64,000 bases of DNA from Flavobacterium phragmitis (GCF_900112575.1 NZ_FOMH01000003.1:496001-560000); one strand, 5' to 3'; shown: positions 17,853-26,987, counted from the stretch's first letter. Numbers and translations are program-made. Notes: generated from the sequence alone by a model not told the origin.

Positions 17853-18491
17853 TTACTTATTCGGCTGTGGAGTCAATCGTAAATAAGGTTTTATCGGCGT
17901 ATGTCCTTTTGGGAATTTTGCAGGAATATCACTGTCTGGAATTGCTGGTGCGATCACTACATCTTCCCCATCTTTCCAATTAGCAGGAGTTGCAACGCTG
18001 TAATTTGCTGTTAATTGCAAACTGTCAATAACACGCAATAATTCGTCGAAATTTCTTCCTGTTGAAGCTGGATAAGTCAGCGTCAATTTAATTTTTTTAT
18101 CTGGCCCAATTACAAAAACAGAACGCACCGTAAATTTGTCACTTGCATTTGGATGAAGCATATCGTAAAGATTCGCTACTTTTTTATCTTCATCGGCAAT
18201 AATTGGAAAATTAACTTCTGTATTCTGAGTTTCGTTAATGTCTTTAATCCACTCTTTATGCGAGTCTAAACCATCTACACTCAGAGCAATAACTTTCGTA
18301 TTTCTTTTGGTAAACTCAGGAACATAATTCGCTACGGTTCCCAATTCCGTTGTACAAACAGGAGTAAAATCTGCTGGATGCGAAAATAAAACACCCCAAG
18401 AATCTCCTAACCATTCATGAAAATTGATTGGTCCCTGCGTGGTTTCTGCGCTGAAATCTGGAGCTATATCGCCTAATCTTAATGTTGACAT
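17853..18491 (-). CDS. Peroxiredoxin, 1-Cys (Prx6) type
   Basis: 212 residues from the ATG at 18491. The longer reading from 18536 adds non-conserved residues. The peroxidatic motif PADFTPVCTTE puts the active Cys at about 46. Prx6-type marks are the N-terminal MSTLRLGDIAPDFSAETTQG, ALSVDGLDSHKEWIKDI and the C-terminal extension ending with TPQPN. The protein reduces hydrogen peroxide and organic peroxides in the cytosol. No resolving Cys is seen, which agrees with the 1-Cys class. Confidence 0.93.
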   Translation of the reverse strand: MSTLRLGDIAPDFSAETTQGPINFHEWLGDSWGVLFSHPADFTPVCTTELGTVANYVPEFTKRNTKVIALSVDGLDSHKEWIKDINETQNTEVNFPIIADEDKKVANLYDMLHPNASDKFTVRSVFVIGPDKKIKLTLTYPASTGRNFDELLRVIDSLQLTANYSVATPANWKDGEDVVIAPAIPDSDIPAKFPKGHTPIKPYLRLTPQPNK

Positions 18492-18603
18492 AATATATCT
18501 TTTTTTAGTTCCTCTAAAATTAACTAAAAAATGCATGTAGAAAACATTGAAAAGGTAAAAAAAAGTTAAAATTCTACTTTCTCTATCTAATTAGTATTTT
18601 GAA

Positions 18604-19515
18604 CTAAATAAAACTTAAGATAAAATACCAAATTGCAAGAGTTACGAAAGAAATCGGGATTCCAAAACCAATCATCATACTACTTAATTTTGGTTTCAAT
18701 CCATAGGTCGAAGCTAAAATTGCTCCTGTAATCATTGGAGCCATTGCGGTTTCCATCAACGTAATTTTAATGGCCTCAGAACGTTGATTAAATATAAAAA
18801 CATACAGCACAAGAATCACAAATGGAACTAAAATCAGTTTGAAAAAAAGCCCTAGATGCAGGAATTTCCAATGTTTACTATTGCGATCAAAAGTAAGTTG
18901 CAAACCAACAGAAAGAACAGCTAATGGCGTTACGAAACTTCCGATTTTTAATAATATATTTTGAATGTTTTCATTTAAATCATAATTCAAAACATTAAAA
19001 ATACAAGCTAGAACAAACATTAAAAATGGAGGAAATGTGATAATTTTCTTTAAAATTCCTAAGAAATTGGGGCTTCCTTTAGAATAAAAAGCCGCTGTAA
19101 AAACACCAAGTGTAGAAACCACTACAAAAGTTCCTGGCTGATCTACTAAAACTGCCGTTTCCAATCCTTTTTTTCCAAACAAAGCCTCAATTATCGGATA
19201 ACCTAAAAAAGAGCTATTACTTAATCCGGCAGTTAATATCAGACAGCCAATCAATTTATTCGACCAACCTTTTCTTCTTCCCAAAATATGAAAAAACAGA
19301 AAAGCTAAAATATACGTAATCCAGCCAGCTCCTATTGGAAACAGTAATTCATTGCTCCATTTAATCTTAGGAATATGATAAAGTGTAATTGCAGGAAGAC
19401 AAAAATAAATAACAATTTTATTTAATGTCTTATAAATATGAGTCGGAAATTGTTTTACTCTTTGCAAAACTAAACCCAATGAAAGGAAGAAGAATATTAA
19501 TATAAAGTTGTTCAT
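18604..19515 (-). CDS. AEC family transporter
   Basis: 303 residues, almost entirely hydrophobic, with about ten membrane segments starting at MNNFILIFFFLSLGLVL. The repeated N- and C-terminal halves and segments such as SNSSFLGYPI (about 100) and LAVLSVGLQLTF (about 196) are those of the auxin efflux carrier / malate permease (AEC) family. The substrate is unknown. The probable minus-strand promoter box at 19653-19660 implies a leader of about 130 bases that contains a TTAGT-word repeat. Confidence 0.85.
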   Translation of the reverse strand: MNNFILIFFFLSLGLVLQRVKQFPTHIYKTLNKIVIYFCLPAITLYHIPKIKWSNELLFPIGAGWITYILAFLFFHILGRRKGWSNKLIGCLILTAGLSNSSFLGYPIIEALFGKKGLETAVLVDQPGTFVVVSTLGVFTAAFYSKGSPNFLGILKKIITFPPFLMFVLACIFNVLNYDLNENIQNILLKIGSFVTPLAVLSVGLQLTFDRNSKHWKFLHLGLFFKLILVPFVILVLYVFIFNQRSEAIKITLMETAMAPMITGAILASTYGLKPKLSSMMIGFGIPISFVTLAIWYFILSFI

Positions 19516-19518
19516 TAA

Positions 19519-19738
19519 TTAGTGCTTAGTAATTAGTCCTTAGTCGATAGTAATTTGTTTTTAATAATGAAATTTTCAGAATGTAAGATTAATACTTACA
19601 ATCCTTTCGCTAAAATTTTCAGTTACAACTCATAATTTTTACCAACTAAACGCAAAAGTAATAATTACTAAGTATTAAAAGCTAAATGACTAATCACTAA
19701 GAATTAATTACTAAGGACTATTCACTAATCACTAAAAA
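19519..19738. repeat. ACTAAG/TTAGT-word inverted repeat
   Basis: Left words at about 19519-19555 (TTAGTGCTTAGTAATTAGTC) face many right words at about 19660-19738 (AATTACTAAGGACTATTCAC). The loop carries the minus-strand promoter of the AEC gene. Confidence 0.6.
19653..19660 (-). promoter_or_regulatory. -7 promoter box for the AEC transporter gene
   Basis: CAAAAGTA on + reads TACTTTTG on -, a match to TAnnTTTG. Confidence 0.5.
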
Positions 19739-19780
19739 AAAGTTAAATTAGTATTTTGTGTTACAAAAAACCATAAATTT

Positions 19781-19797
19781 GTAACATATTTTATTAC
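19781..19797 (+). promoter_or_regulatory. Operator-like site, copy 1 (Rrf2 gene)
   Basis: GTAACATATTTTATTAC is an imperfect palindrome (GTAAC...ATTAC) ending 3 bases before the ATG of the Rrf2 regulator. An almost identical site (16 of 17 bases) precedes the next gene at 20231-20247. This suggests autoregulation and joint control by the Rrf2 protein. Confidence 0.6.
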
Positions 19798-19800
19798 AGT

Positions 19801-20208
19801 ATGATTTCAGGTAAATTTGCCATAACGATTCACATTCTTACTTTGCTCCATAAATTTCCAAATGATTATTTATCATCGGAGTTTATTGCTGGAAGTATTA
19901 ATCTAAATCCTGTTTTGGTTCGAAAAGAAATTGCCAACTTAAAAGCACATCATATTGTAGAAAGTAAAGAAGGAAAAAATGGCGGTACAAAATTGGCTGT
20001 CAATGCTGCTGAACTGACTTTAAAACAAATATTCGAAATGACCTTTGAAAGCATTGGTTTAGGTTTTGCAAAGAATCAGCCAAATCCTGATTGTCCTGTT
20101 GGAAAAAACATTAATCAGCATTTGGAAGTGTTATATAGCGAAATGAATCAAAACGTCAGCAAGCAGCTGGAGGCAATATCATTGGAAGATTTTTCGAATC
20201 AATTTTAA
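19801..20208 (+). CDS. Rrf2-family transcriptional regulator (YwnA-like)
   Basis: A 135-residue winged-helix regulator starting MISGKFAITIHILTLL, with the helix LSSEFIAGSINLNPVLVRKEIANL (about 24-47) as the DNA-binding HTH and NGGTKLAVNAAELTLKQIF as the wing region. The three-Cys cluster of the iron-sulfur members (IscR, NsrR) is absent. Only one Cys, in NPDCPVG (about 99), is present, so it belongs to the non-cluster group, perhaps thiol-sensing. It is followed 57 bases later by an NAD(P)-binding reductase, the same pairing as Bacillus ywnA-ywnB. Confidence 0.9.
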   Translation: MISGKFAITIHILTLLHKFPNDYLSSEFIAGSINLNPVLVRKEIANLKAHHIVESKEGKNGGTKLAVNAAELTLKQIFEMTFESIGLGFAKNQPNPDCPVGKNINQHLEVLYSEMNQNVSKQLEAISLEDFSNQF

Positions 20209-20230
20209 AACTATTTTTTTAATCAAAACT

Positions 20231-20247
20231 GTAACATTTTTTATTAC
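20231..20247 (+). promoter_or_regulatory. Operator-like site, copy 2 (reductase gene)
   Basis: GTAACATTTTTTATTAC differs at one base from the site at 19781-19797 and ends 18 bases before the reductase ATG. Confidence 0.6.
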
Positions 20248-20265
20248 TAAATAAATTTATATATT

Positions 20266-20907
20266 ATGAAAATCGCACTTATTGGAGCTACAGGATTTGT
20301 TGGCTCAGCAATTTTAAATGAATTAGCAGAAAGAAAACACGAAGTAACTGCTATCGCAAGAACTCCAAAAGATACAGCAAATGCTAAATGGGTTGCTGCA
20401 GATATTTTTAACGTTGACGCATTGGCAGAAATCTTAAAAGGTCACGATGCTGTTGTTAACGCTTACAACCCAGGATGGACAAATCCAAACATTTACGATG
20501 ATTTCTTAGCAGGTTCCAAAGCGATTCAGGAAGCAGTTAAAAAATCTGGCGTAAAACGTTTTATTACTATTGGTGGCGCTGGAAGTTTATTTGTTGCTCC
20601 AGACTTACAAGCTGTAGATACTCCAGATTTCCCAAAAGAAATTTTCCCTGGTGCAAACGCAGCAAGACATTATTTAGATATTATTAAAGAAGAAAAAGAC
20701 TTAGACTGGGCTTTCTTTAGTCCTGCATTCGAAATGCACGCTGGAACTAAAACAGGAAGAACTGGAAAATACCGTTTAGGATTAGAAAATCCAGTTTTCA
20801 ATGACGAACAAAGAAGTATTTTATCTGTAGAAGATCTAGCGGTTGTTATTGCTGATGAAGTAGAAACTCCAAAACACCACCAAGTTAGATTTACCGCTGG
20901 ATATTAA
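20266..20907 (+). CDS. NAD(P)-binding oxidoreductase (NmrA/SDR-a5-like, YwnB-like)
   Basis: A 213-residue Rossmann-fold protein with the atypical-SDR dinucleotide motif GATGFVGSAI (about 8-17) and the segments DAVVNAYNPGW (about 66) and RFITIGGAGSLFV (about 99-111). There is no classical YxxxK catalytic pair. Members are quinone- or flavin-like reductases or NADPH sensors, and the exact substrate is unknown. The gene is linked to the upstream Rrf2 regulator by position and by a shared operator-like site. Confidence 0.88.
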   Translation: MKIALIGATGFVGSAILNELAERKHEVTAIARTPKDTANAKWVAADIFNVDALAEILKGHDAVVNAYNPGWTNPNIYDDFLAGSKAIQEAVKKSGVKRFITIGGAGSLFVAPDLQAVDTPDFPKEIFPGANAARHYLDIIKEEKDLDWAFFSPAFEMHAGTKTGRTGKYRLGLENPVFNDEQRSILSVEDLAVVIADEVETPKHHQVRFTAGY

Positions 20908-21219
20908 TTCTTTCATACGCTAAGGTTCTAAGCCACTAAGTTTTTTTATTGCCAGAACTTTTCGCAAATGCAATGTCTTCCTGAGCGAAGTCGAAAGGAC
21001 ACAAGGCAATTCTACAATACTAGACCCGACAGGTTTTTAAAACCTGTCGGGTCTCTTTGCAGTAAACAATCTTTGTTGAGCTAGTTGTGTGCCTTTCGAC
21101 TTCGCACAAGAAGACAAAAAAGCGGTAACAAATTAGCAGAAATTCGTGTAATTTGTGGCTAACTAACTTTTTGAAACTGTTTTTGTTTTCTGTACTTTTA
21201 CATTTCTAAAAAGTGCATT
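20908..21219. other. 312-base gene-free region with several repeats
   Basis: It contains a CTAAG-word run (about 20919-20940), a TCCTGAGCGAAGTCGAAAGG segment (about 20972-20998) with its rough inverse near 21089-21112 (CCTTTCGACTTCGC), the perfect hairpin at 21022-21054, and a GAAATTCGTGTAATTTGTGG word at about 21141-21161. I see no coding sequence. Confidence 0.7.
21022..21054. repeat. Perfect 16-bp-arm hairpin, ACCCGACAGG type
   Basis: AGACCCGACAGGTTTT pairs exactly with AAAACCTGTCGGGTCT around a single central T. A second, slightly imperfect copy is at 26988-27019. It may act as a terminator for the reductase gene, although no pure T-tract follows (TCTCTTTG). Confidence 0.9.
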
Positions 21220-22341
21220 TTGTCAAATTTGAATAAACAAGCTGGAAATATCTCTGAAAAACCTGGGATTTCATCTCCCGAAATCACTAATATATCGGCT
21301 ATTAATCAAATTAAAAATAAACGCAGACAACAACCCACTTCAGAAGAATTAATTAATGGTATCCTTGAAGGAAACAGAACTTCTTTAAGTCGCGCGATTA
21401 CTTTAATTGAAAGTACTAATCCCGATCATTTTGAAAAAGCCAATGAAGTTGTTCAAGGCTGTTTGGCTCAGGCTAATAAATCGGTACGTATTGGAATTAC
21501 TGGCGTTCCTGGTGTTGGAAAAAGTACTTTTATTGAAGCCTTTGGAAAACATCTCACACAGTTAGGAAAAAAAGTGGCTGTTTTGGCGGTTGATCCAAGC
21601 AGTTCTCTTTCGCATGGAAGTATTTTAGGCGATAAAACCCGAATGGAAGAATTGGTTAAAGATGAAAATGCTTTTATTAGACCAAGTGCTTCTGGAGAGA
21701 CTTTAGGCGGTGTTGCGCGCAAAACCAGAGAAACTATTATTCTTTGCGAAGCGGCAGGTTTTGATACTATTATTATTGAAACCGTTGGTGTTGGCCAAAG
21801 TGAAACCGCTGTTCACAGTATGGTCGATTTCTTTTTACTTTTAAAGATTTCCGGTGCTGGCGATGAACTTCAAGGCATTAAACGCGGAATTATGGAAATG
21901 GCAGATGCCATCGTAATTAATAAAGCGGATGGAGACAACATTAAAAAAGCCAATCAGGCGAAAGTAGATTTCAATAGGGCCATGCATTTATTTCCACCAA
22001 AAAAATCAAACTGGCAGCCAAAAGTAACAACTTGCAGTTCCATTACTAAAGAAGGTATTTCTGAAATCTGGAATACTATTTCTGATTATTTTGAAATGAC
22101 AAAAAAAAACGGATTCTTTCAGGAAAAACGACATGAGCAAAACCAGTTTTGGATAATGGAAACAATCAACGAGCAATTAAAATCAAATTTCTATAATCAA
22201 CCAGAAATTATTTCGCTTTTAGAACAAAATAAAAAAGCAGTGCAAAACAATGAAATCTCACCTTTTGCAGCTGCTTCTGAGTTGTTAAAATTGTATTTTA
22301 ATAAAGGTGCAAAGGCACAAAGTGACAAAGGTTCAAAGTAA
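21220..22341 (+). CDS. meaB: Methylmalonyl-CoA mutase-associated GTPase MeaB
   Basis: A 373-residue G3E-type GTPase. Walker A is GVPGVGKST (about 95-103), then VDPSSSLSHGSILGDKTRM (about 125-143), IIETVGVGQSE (about 188-198) and NKAD (about 234). MeaB protects methylmalonyl-CoA mutase and gates cofactor loading. It has the usual helical N-terminal arm. The start is TTG at 21220, and no ATG is available near the N-terminus. The last dozen residues (KGAKAQSDKGSK) are encoded by a CAAAG-word repeat, so the C-terminus is probably repeat-derived. The mutase subunits are at 62.1-64 kb. Confidence 0.93.
   Translation: MSNLNKQAGNISEKPGISSPEITNISAINQIKNKRRQQPTSEELINGILEGNRTSLSRAITLIESTNPDHFEKANEVVQGCLAQANKSVRIGITGVPGVGKSTFIEAFGKHLTQLGKKVAVLAVDPSSSLSHGSILGDKTRMEELVKDENAFIRPSASGETLGGVARKTRETIILCEAAGFDTIIIETVGVGQSETAVHSMVDFFLLLKISGAGDELQGIKRGIMEMADAIVINKADGDNIKKANQAKVDFNRAMHLFPPKKSNWQPKVTTCSSITKEGISEIWNTISDYFEMTKKNGFFQEKRHEQNQFWIMETINEQLKSNFYNQPEIISLLEQNKKAVQNNEISPFAAASELLKLYFNKGAKAQSDKGSK
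22303..22341 (+). repeat. CAAAG-word repeat forming the 3' end of meaB
   Basis: The words AAAGGTGCAAAGGCACAAAG and TGACAAAGGTTCAAAG match the intergenic family at 17694-17727 and 42660-42694, but here they are translated as the last codons of meaB. Confidence 0.7.
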
Positions 22342-22516
22342 AAAAATGTCGCTTTGCTCCTTTTAATTCGACAACAATCTCTATACACAATCTCTATACA
22401 CAATCTTGTCGGTTCGAGCGAAGTCGAGAACACGCAAAGCATTTCGACTTTGCTCAATATGACAACGTTTTAAAAGTTCTCTAAATAAAAACTTAGAATC
22501 TTAGCAACTTAGAACC

Positions 22517-24448
22517 TTAGCGTCTTAATTTGTATTTACTTTCCTTATACAGATTCCCTGCCGTAATTACGTGCGCCAAAGCATCTTTTGCTAATTCTTC
22601 ATTTAATTTAACTGGAATCAAAGTTGTATCGTTTTTGATTTCAAACTGAAGGGGTTTCAAATTGGGTTGCATGATTACAACTTGATTTTCTACTCTAAAA
22701 GCATTGATATCATTAAACTGCATGATTGCTCTTCCCTGTACTTTTGGATCTAATTTGCTCAAGTTTCTTCCTACCATTGGAGTTTCGAACGGAAGCCCTA
22801 AATAACTTAACAAAGTCGGTGGGATATCAATTTGACTTGCCAATTTATCGTAAACTGCATTTTTTGGAACTCCTGGCCCCATAATAAATGCTGGAATATG
22901 AAATTTATTAATTGGAACTAAGTTTTTACCGTATGTTCTGGTATTATGATCCGCAATTACGATGAAAATAGTATTTTTAAAATAAGCTTCTTTTTTAGCC
23001 AATTCAAAGAATTTACCAATCGAGAAATCAGCATATTTCATGGCGTTATTTACCGTTGCAGGCTTTTTGTCATAAGGTTTTATTCTTCCAGCAGGATATT
23101 CAAAAGGTTCATGATTAGAAGTTGAAAACATCAGAGAGAAAAATGGTTTATCTCCTTTTGACTTGAAATATTGGTTGGCTTTGGTTACTAAATCTTCATC
23201 GGAATACCCCCAAGTTCCTTTGAAAGCATATTTATTTCCATCTGATTCAAAATCTTCCTGATCAATAATATTTGTAAAACCATTTCCGTTGAAAAATGAT
23301 GCCATATTATCAAAATTTGCCATTCCGCCATAAATAAAACTGGTATCGTAGCCTTTTTGTTTTAATGCTTCCGCTAAAGTAAAAAAGCCTTGTTGCGAGT
23401 TACCTAATTTGACAACACTTTCGGATGGCGAAGGTAAAAATCCAGTTACAACGGCTTCAATTCCGCGAACACTTCTGGTTCCTGTACAGTATAAATTGGT
23501 AAATAAAGTTCCTTCTTTAGATAATTTATCAAATTCGGGAGTTAATGGTTTTCCACCTAAAATTCCAACATATTCTGCACCTAAACTTTCTTGTAGAAAA
23601 ATAACCAAATTATAAGGTTTTTTCATCACAGAATCTGGCTGTTGTACATGCAAAAAGGGAATGGAAGCATCTGTGAAATCACTGGGCCCAGCAATCATAT
23701 ATTTTTTTACACGGGCAATTGCTTCTGCCTCATCCATTTTACCGTACATCTTGGTGTTTCCTTCGTTTTTAATCGAATAAGCCGCAAATGCAACTGTGTA
23801 AAATGAATTTAACCCTAAAGTATTTGTCAATTGATCTGTAGAAAAAACAGCATTACTTGCATTGATGGGACGTTTTGAAGTTAGACTCGAACGCGCTCCA
23901 AAAAACAATAAAAAAGCTATCAACGGAAATAGCATTAATTTAAACTTATAATCTGTACTGACAGTATAAAAAAACTTTTTCCCTTTTTTGAAAGCAAAAT
24001 AAAGCACCACTCCTAAAATAAGGAATGTCACAATTATGGAAGTCAGATAACTTTTTAAAAGCATTCCAACAACTTCTTTTGGATAAATCAGATAATCTAA
24101 GAAAATCTTATTGGGACGTGTATCATATTGCTTCACAAAGTCTGGCGAAGCTAATTCTACAAATAAAATTAAAAACAGAAATAAGAAACTGTAAATTACT
24201 AAAAACGTATTCGTGAATTTCAGCCATTTATTAGGTAAAAAAGTAATTAATAAGGCTGGAAGAAACGATAAATAACAAAGCAATATCAAATCCATTCGAA
24301 GACCGATTGGAAAAATATACCAGAAATTTTCAGTCTGTTCTACTCTTTCTTTAAAAATGAAAAATAAAAACAAACGGCTTAATGTGGTAATCAATAGACC
24401 GATTAAAATAAAATTGAAAATCGGTTTTAAAAAACTTAATTTTTTCAT
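22517..24448 (-). CDS. LTA synthase-like sulfatase (phosphoglycerol transferase type)
   Basis: A 643-residue inner-membrane protein with about five N-terminal membrane helices (residues 10-185) and a large periplasmic sulfatase/alkaline-phosphatase-fold domain. Metal and catalytic motifs include VIFLQESLGAEY (about 283), the nucleophile Thr region YCTGTRSVRGIEAV (about 322-335) and FIVIADHNTRTYG (about 494). This family moves glycerol-phosphate or phosphoethanolamine groups from lipids to envelope glycans. Since Flavobacterium lacks lipoteichoic acid, the acceptor is unknown. The gap to meaB holds CTTAG-word and GTCGA-type repeats. Confidence 0.9.
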   Translation of the reverse strand: MKKLSFLKPIFNFILIGLLITTLSRLFLFFIFKERVEQTENFWYIFPIGLRMDLILLCYLSFLPALLITFLPNKWLKFTNTFLVIYSFLFLFLILFVELASPDFVKQYDTRPNKIFLDYLIYPKEVVGMLLKSYLTSIIVTFLILGVVLYFAFKKGKKFFYTVSTDYKFKLMLFPLIAFLLFFGARSSLTSKRPINASNAVFSTDQLTNTLGLNSFYTVAFAAYSIKNEGNTKMYGKMDEAEAIARVKKYMIAGPSDFTDASIPFLHVQQPDSVMKKPYNLVIFLQESLGAEYVGILGGKPLTPEFDKLSKEGTLFTNLYCTGTRSVRGIEAVVTGFLPSPSESVVKLGNSQQGFFTLAEALKQKGYDTSFIYGGMANFDNMASFFNGNGFTNIIDQEDFESDGNKYAFKGTWGYSDEDLVTKANQYFKSKGDKPFFSLMFSTSNHEPFEYPAGRIKPYDKKPATVNNAMKYADFSIGKFFELAKKEAYFKNTIFIVIADHNTRTYGKNLVPINKFHIPAFIMGPGVPKNAVYDKLASQIDIPPTLLSYLGLPFETPMVGRNLSKLDPKVQGRAIMQFNDINAFRVENQVVIMQPNLKPLQFEIKNDTTLIPVKLNEELAKDALAHVITAGNLYKESKYKLRR

Positions 24449-24508
24449 TGGAAATAAAATAAGAACGTAAAAATAAACTTAAAAGTGAAGACGCAAAAAG
24501 ATGCATCT

Positions 24509-24736
24509 TTACTCTTCGTAACGATTTACTTCGCGATCATAAAACTCGTTAGCTTTCTCAATTAAACTTTCCATTTCTGCATTTAATTCGGCTTCGTCAA
24601 GATCTTCAGCTTCTTCTAAAAATTCAACCTCATCGTCTTTCAAATTGATGATAAACCTTGGATAATCAAGGTGGATGATAAAAATATCGTCCGGAAAATC
24701 TGTATTGTCTCCAAGTAAAAATTTAGGTAATTCCAT
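24509..24736 (-). CDS. Small acidic protein of unknown function
   Basis: 75 residues, with strongly acidic helices in the second half (EFLEEAEDLDEAELNAEMES) after a hydrophobic beta-like stretch (IFIIHLDYPRFIINL, about 18-32). The ATG at 24736 follows an AT-rich leader. The gene lies between the LTA synthase-like and MATE genes on the same strand. I do not recognise a named family. The codon use and clean start favour a real gene. Confidence 0.7.
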   Translation of the reverse strand: MELPKFLLGDNTDFPDDIFIIHLDYPRFIINLKDDEVEFLEEAEDLDEAELNAEMESLIEKANEFYDREVNRYEE

Positions 24737-24789
24737 ATTTATTTTTTTTATTAATGGTTATTTTTTTGAATCTAAAATTCTATTCAAAA

Positions 24790-26175
24790 TTAGTCATTTG
24801 AAATCGAATTTGTAATCAATTTCTTAGTTAGATAATTAAAACGTAAATAAAGCATTACTGCCGCCGCCGTTAAGCCTGCCAAAAGTCCAATCCAAACTCC
24901 TTGCGCTTTCAATTCGGTATGCTCTCCCAAATAATAGGAAATTGGAAAACCAATTACCCAATAAGCTACAAAAGTAATATACATTGGGATTTTAACATCC
25001 TGTAATCCTCTTAATGCGCCTAAAACTACAACCTGAATTCCGTCGGAAATCTGAAAAACTGCTGCAATCAATAATAATTTCGATGCAATTGCGATTACTT
25101 CTGTATTATCCGTAAGCTGAATTGTATTTTCCATATTTAAAAAAATATGAGGTAAAACGGTATGAAACGCAATAAATACTAAAGCAAAGAAAACTTCTAA
25201 AATAATCGCCAGCAGGAAAATCGATCTTGCTACAACAAGCAGTTTTTTATAATCTGTTAAACCTCTCTGGTTACTCACACGAATCATCGAAGTGACACTT
25301 AATCCCATTGCAAACATAAAAGTAAGTGAAGCCAGACTCAGCGCAATCTGATTTGCTGCCTGACTTGTTTTTCCAATATTTCCGCAAAGCCAGATCGAAG
25401 CCGTAAACAAAACCACCTCAAACAACATTTGCATGGCCGATGGAAAACCGATGCTTATGATTTTCTTTATTGTTGCTTTTTTAATTTCATTAAAACTGAA
25501 ACCTTTAAAAAAGCGTTTTAAATCTTCTCTTCGCGAAAGCATAATGTGCATAAACATCACCAAAAAGATTCTCGAAATTACAGTACCAAGCGCTGCACCG
25601 ATAATTCCCATTTTCGGAAAAATCCAGACTCCGTAAATCAAAACATAATTAATTCCAACGTGCAAAACATTTGCCATTACCATGGCGTACATCGAATATT
25701 TCGTCAATGACATTCCGTCTGCAAATTGTTTATAACCTTGATACATTACTAACGGAATCAGCGAAAAAGCCACCCAGCCTAAATATGGTTTTGCCAAAAC
25801 AATAACATCTTCTGGCTGTTTCAGTAATTCCATTATCGGTTTTGCACACATTATGACACTAAAAAGAATCAAACCAAGAATGGTGCATAAAAACAAACCG
25901 TGATGAAATGCCGAGCGAATTTTAGTATCATTTTTCTCTGCATCTCCTTCTGCTACAATTGGTGTAATAGCAGTTGAGAAACCAATTCCAAGCGACATGG
26001 CAATAAAAATCATACTATTACCAAGAGAAACAGCCGCTAATTCTGTACTCCCAATTTTGCCCACCATAATATTATCGACAATACCTATTAAGGTATGCCC
26101 AACCATTCCTAAAATAACAGGATAGGCCAGTCTTAAATTATACGAAAACTCTTTGGTGTACTGCTTTAAATTCAC
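24790..26175 (-). CDS. MATE family efflux transporter (NorM-like)
   Basis: A 461-residue membrane protein with about 12 hydrophobic segments in two related halves. N-half marks are ILGMVGHTLIGIVDNIMVG (about 20-38) and AVSLGNSMIFIAMSLGIGFS. C-half marks are FPSAMQMLFEVVLFT and ALRGLQDVKIPMYIT. MATE pumps export cationic drugs or metabolites in exchange for Na+ or H+, and the substrate cannot be predicted. It has its own promoter box at 26196-26203. Confidence 0.94.
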   Translation of the reverse strand: MNLKQYTKEFSYNLRLAYPVILGMVGHTLIGIVDNIMVGKIGSTELAAVSLGNSMIFIAMSLGIGFSTAITPIVAEGDAEKNDTKIRSAFHHGLFLCTILGLILFSVIMCAKPIMELLKQPEDVIVLAKPYLGWVAFSLIPLVMYQGYKQFADGMSLTKYSMYAMVMANVLHVGINYVLIYGVWIFPKMGIIGAALGTVISRIFLVMFMHIMLSRREDLKRFFKGFSFNEIKKATIKKIISIGFPSAMQMLFEVVLFTASIWLCGNIGKTSQAANQIALSLASLTFMFAMGLSVTSMIRVSNQRGLTDYKKLLVVARSIFLLAIILEVFFALVFIAFHTVLPHIFLNMENTIQLTDNTEVIAIASKLLLIAAVFQISDGIQVVVLGALRGLQDVKIPMYITFVAYWVIGFPISYYLGEHTELKAQGVWIGLLAGLTAAAVMLYLRFNYLTKKLITNSISND

Positions 26176-26195
26176 TTGTAATCAATTTTAGTCGG

Positions 26196-26203
26196 CAAAG
26201 ATA
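26196..26203 (-). promoter_or_regulatory. -7 promoter box for the MATE gene
   Basis: CAAAGATA on + reads TATCTTTG on -, 20 bases before the ATG. Confidence 0.5.
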
Positions 26204-26365
26204 ATCAGAAGCTTCGAATTCTATCCTATTAATAATATTATATACCGATTTTAAGCAAAAAATAAGACGAACTCAATATTATATAAAGATTTTTAAAAAT
26301 TGTATAACAAACTCCAAATACCTCCGTTTTACTTTTACATTATTAATAATTCAAATTTATAAGCC

Positions 26366-26887
26366 ATGAAAAAATTACAGATTATTTGCCTAGCTGCTTT
26401 TGCTTTTTTATTCTCTAACACAACATTCGCTCAAGAAACAGAAGCAACAAATTACGATCAAGGATTTAGATTAGGTTTTGGAGTAAACGGAGGTCTTCCT
26501 ACTGATAACGATTACGATTGGGCACTTGGTGGAGATGTACGTTTACAATATGATCTTTCTAAAAAAACATCATTAACGTTAACAACAGGGTTTACTAATT
26601 TATTTAATGGCAAAAAAGACGCCGCAGGAAATGATATTAAAGATCTTGGATTTATTCCAGCCAAAGCAGGTTTTAAAGCTTTTGTTTTAAAAGATCAGTT
26701 TTATGTTTTAGGAGAAGTTGGTGCTGGTTTTGCAGTAACTAACGGCTACAACAACACTACTTTTTTATGGGCGCCAGGAATTGGATACGCCAATAAATTC
26801 ATCGATTTAAGCGTTCGTTACGAAGATTATCATGATTTTAGAACCAATCAAGTAGCACTACGTGTTGCTTATGGTTTTAAACTATAA
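26366..26887 (+). CDS. Small outer-membrane beta-barrel protein
   Basis: A 173-residue protein with a signal peptide (MKKLQIICLAAFAFLFSNTTFAQ, cut after about residue 22) and a mature part rich in alternating strands ending in aromatic residues (RLQYDLSKKTSLTLTTGFTN, SVRYEDYHDF, ALRVAYGFKL). The final strand ending in hydrophobic residues is typical of small OmpW/OmpX-like barrels. Function unknown. A terminator hairpin follows. Confidence 0.8.
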   Translation: MKKLQIICLAAFAFLFSNTTFAQETEATNYDQGFRLGFGVNGGLPTDNDYDWALGGDVRLQYDLSKKTSLTLTTGFTNLFNGKKDAAGNDIKDLGFIPAKAGFKAFVLKDQFYVLGEVGAGFAVTNGYNNTTFLWAPGIGYANKFIDLSVRYEDYHDFRTNQVALRVAYGFKL

Positions 26888-26918
26888 AAAATAGGTTTAA
26901 TTTATTATTTTGTTTTTG

Positions 26919-26957
26919 GTAAAAATCCGACAGTCTGCATAACTGTCGGATTTTTTA
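26919..26957 (+). terminator. Intrinsic terminator after the beta-barrel gene
   Basis: AAAAATCCGACAGT (26921-26934) pairs with ACTGTCGGATTTTT (26942-26955). The loop is seven bases, and T-rich sequence follows. Confidence 0.92.
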
Positions 26958-26987
26958 TTTTAATATGAATTATTTCTTTCAAAAATA

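Noticed and set aside
24490..24512. AAAGATGCATCTTT palindrome as a terminator
   Set aside because: It overlaps the stop region of the 75-residue gene, has no T-tract, and the stem is only seven pairs.
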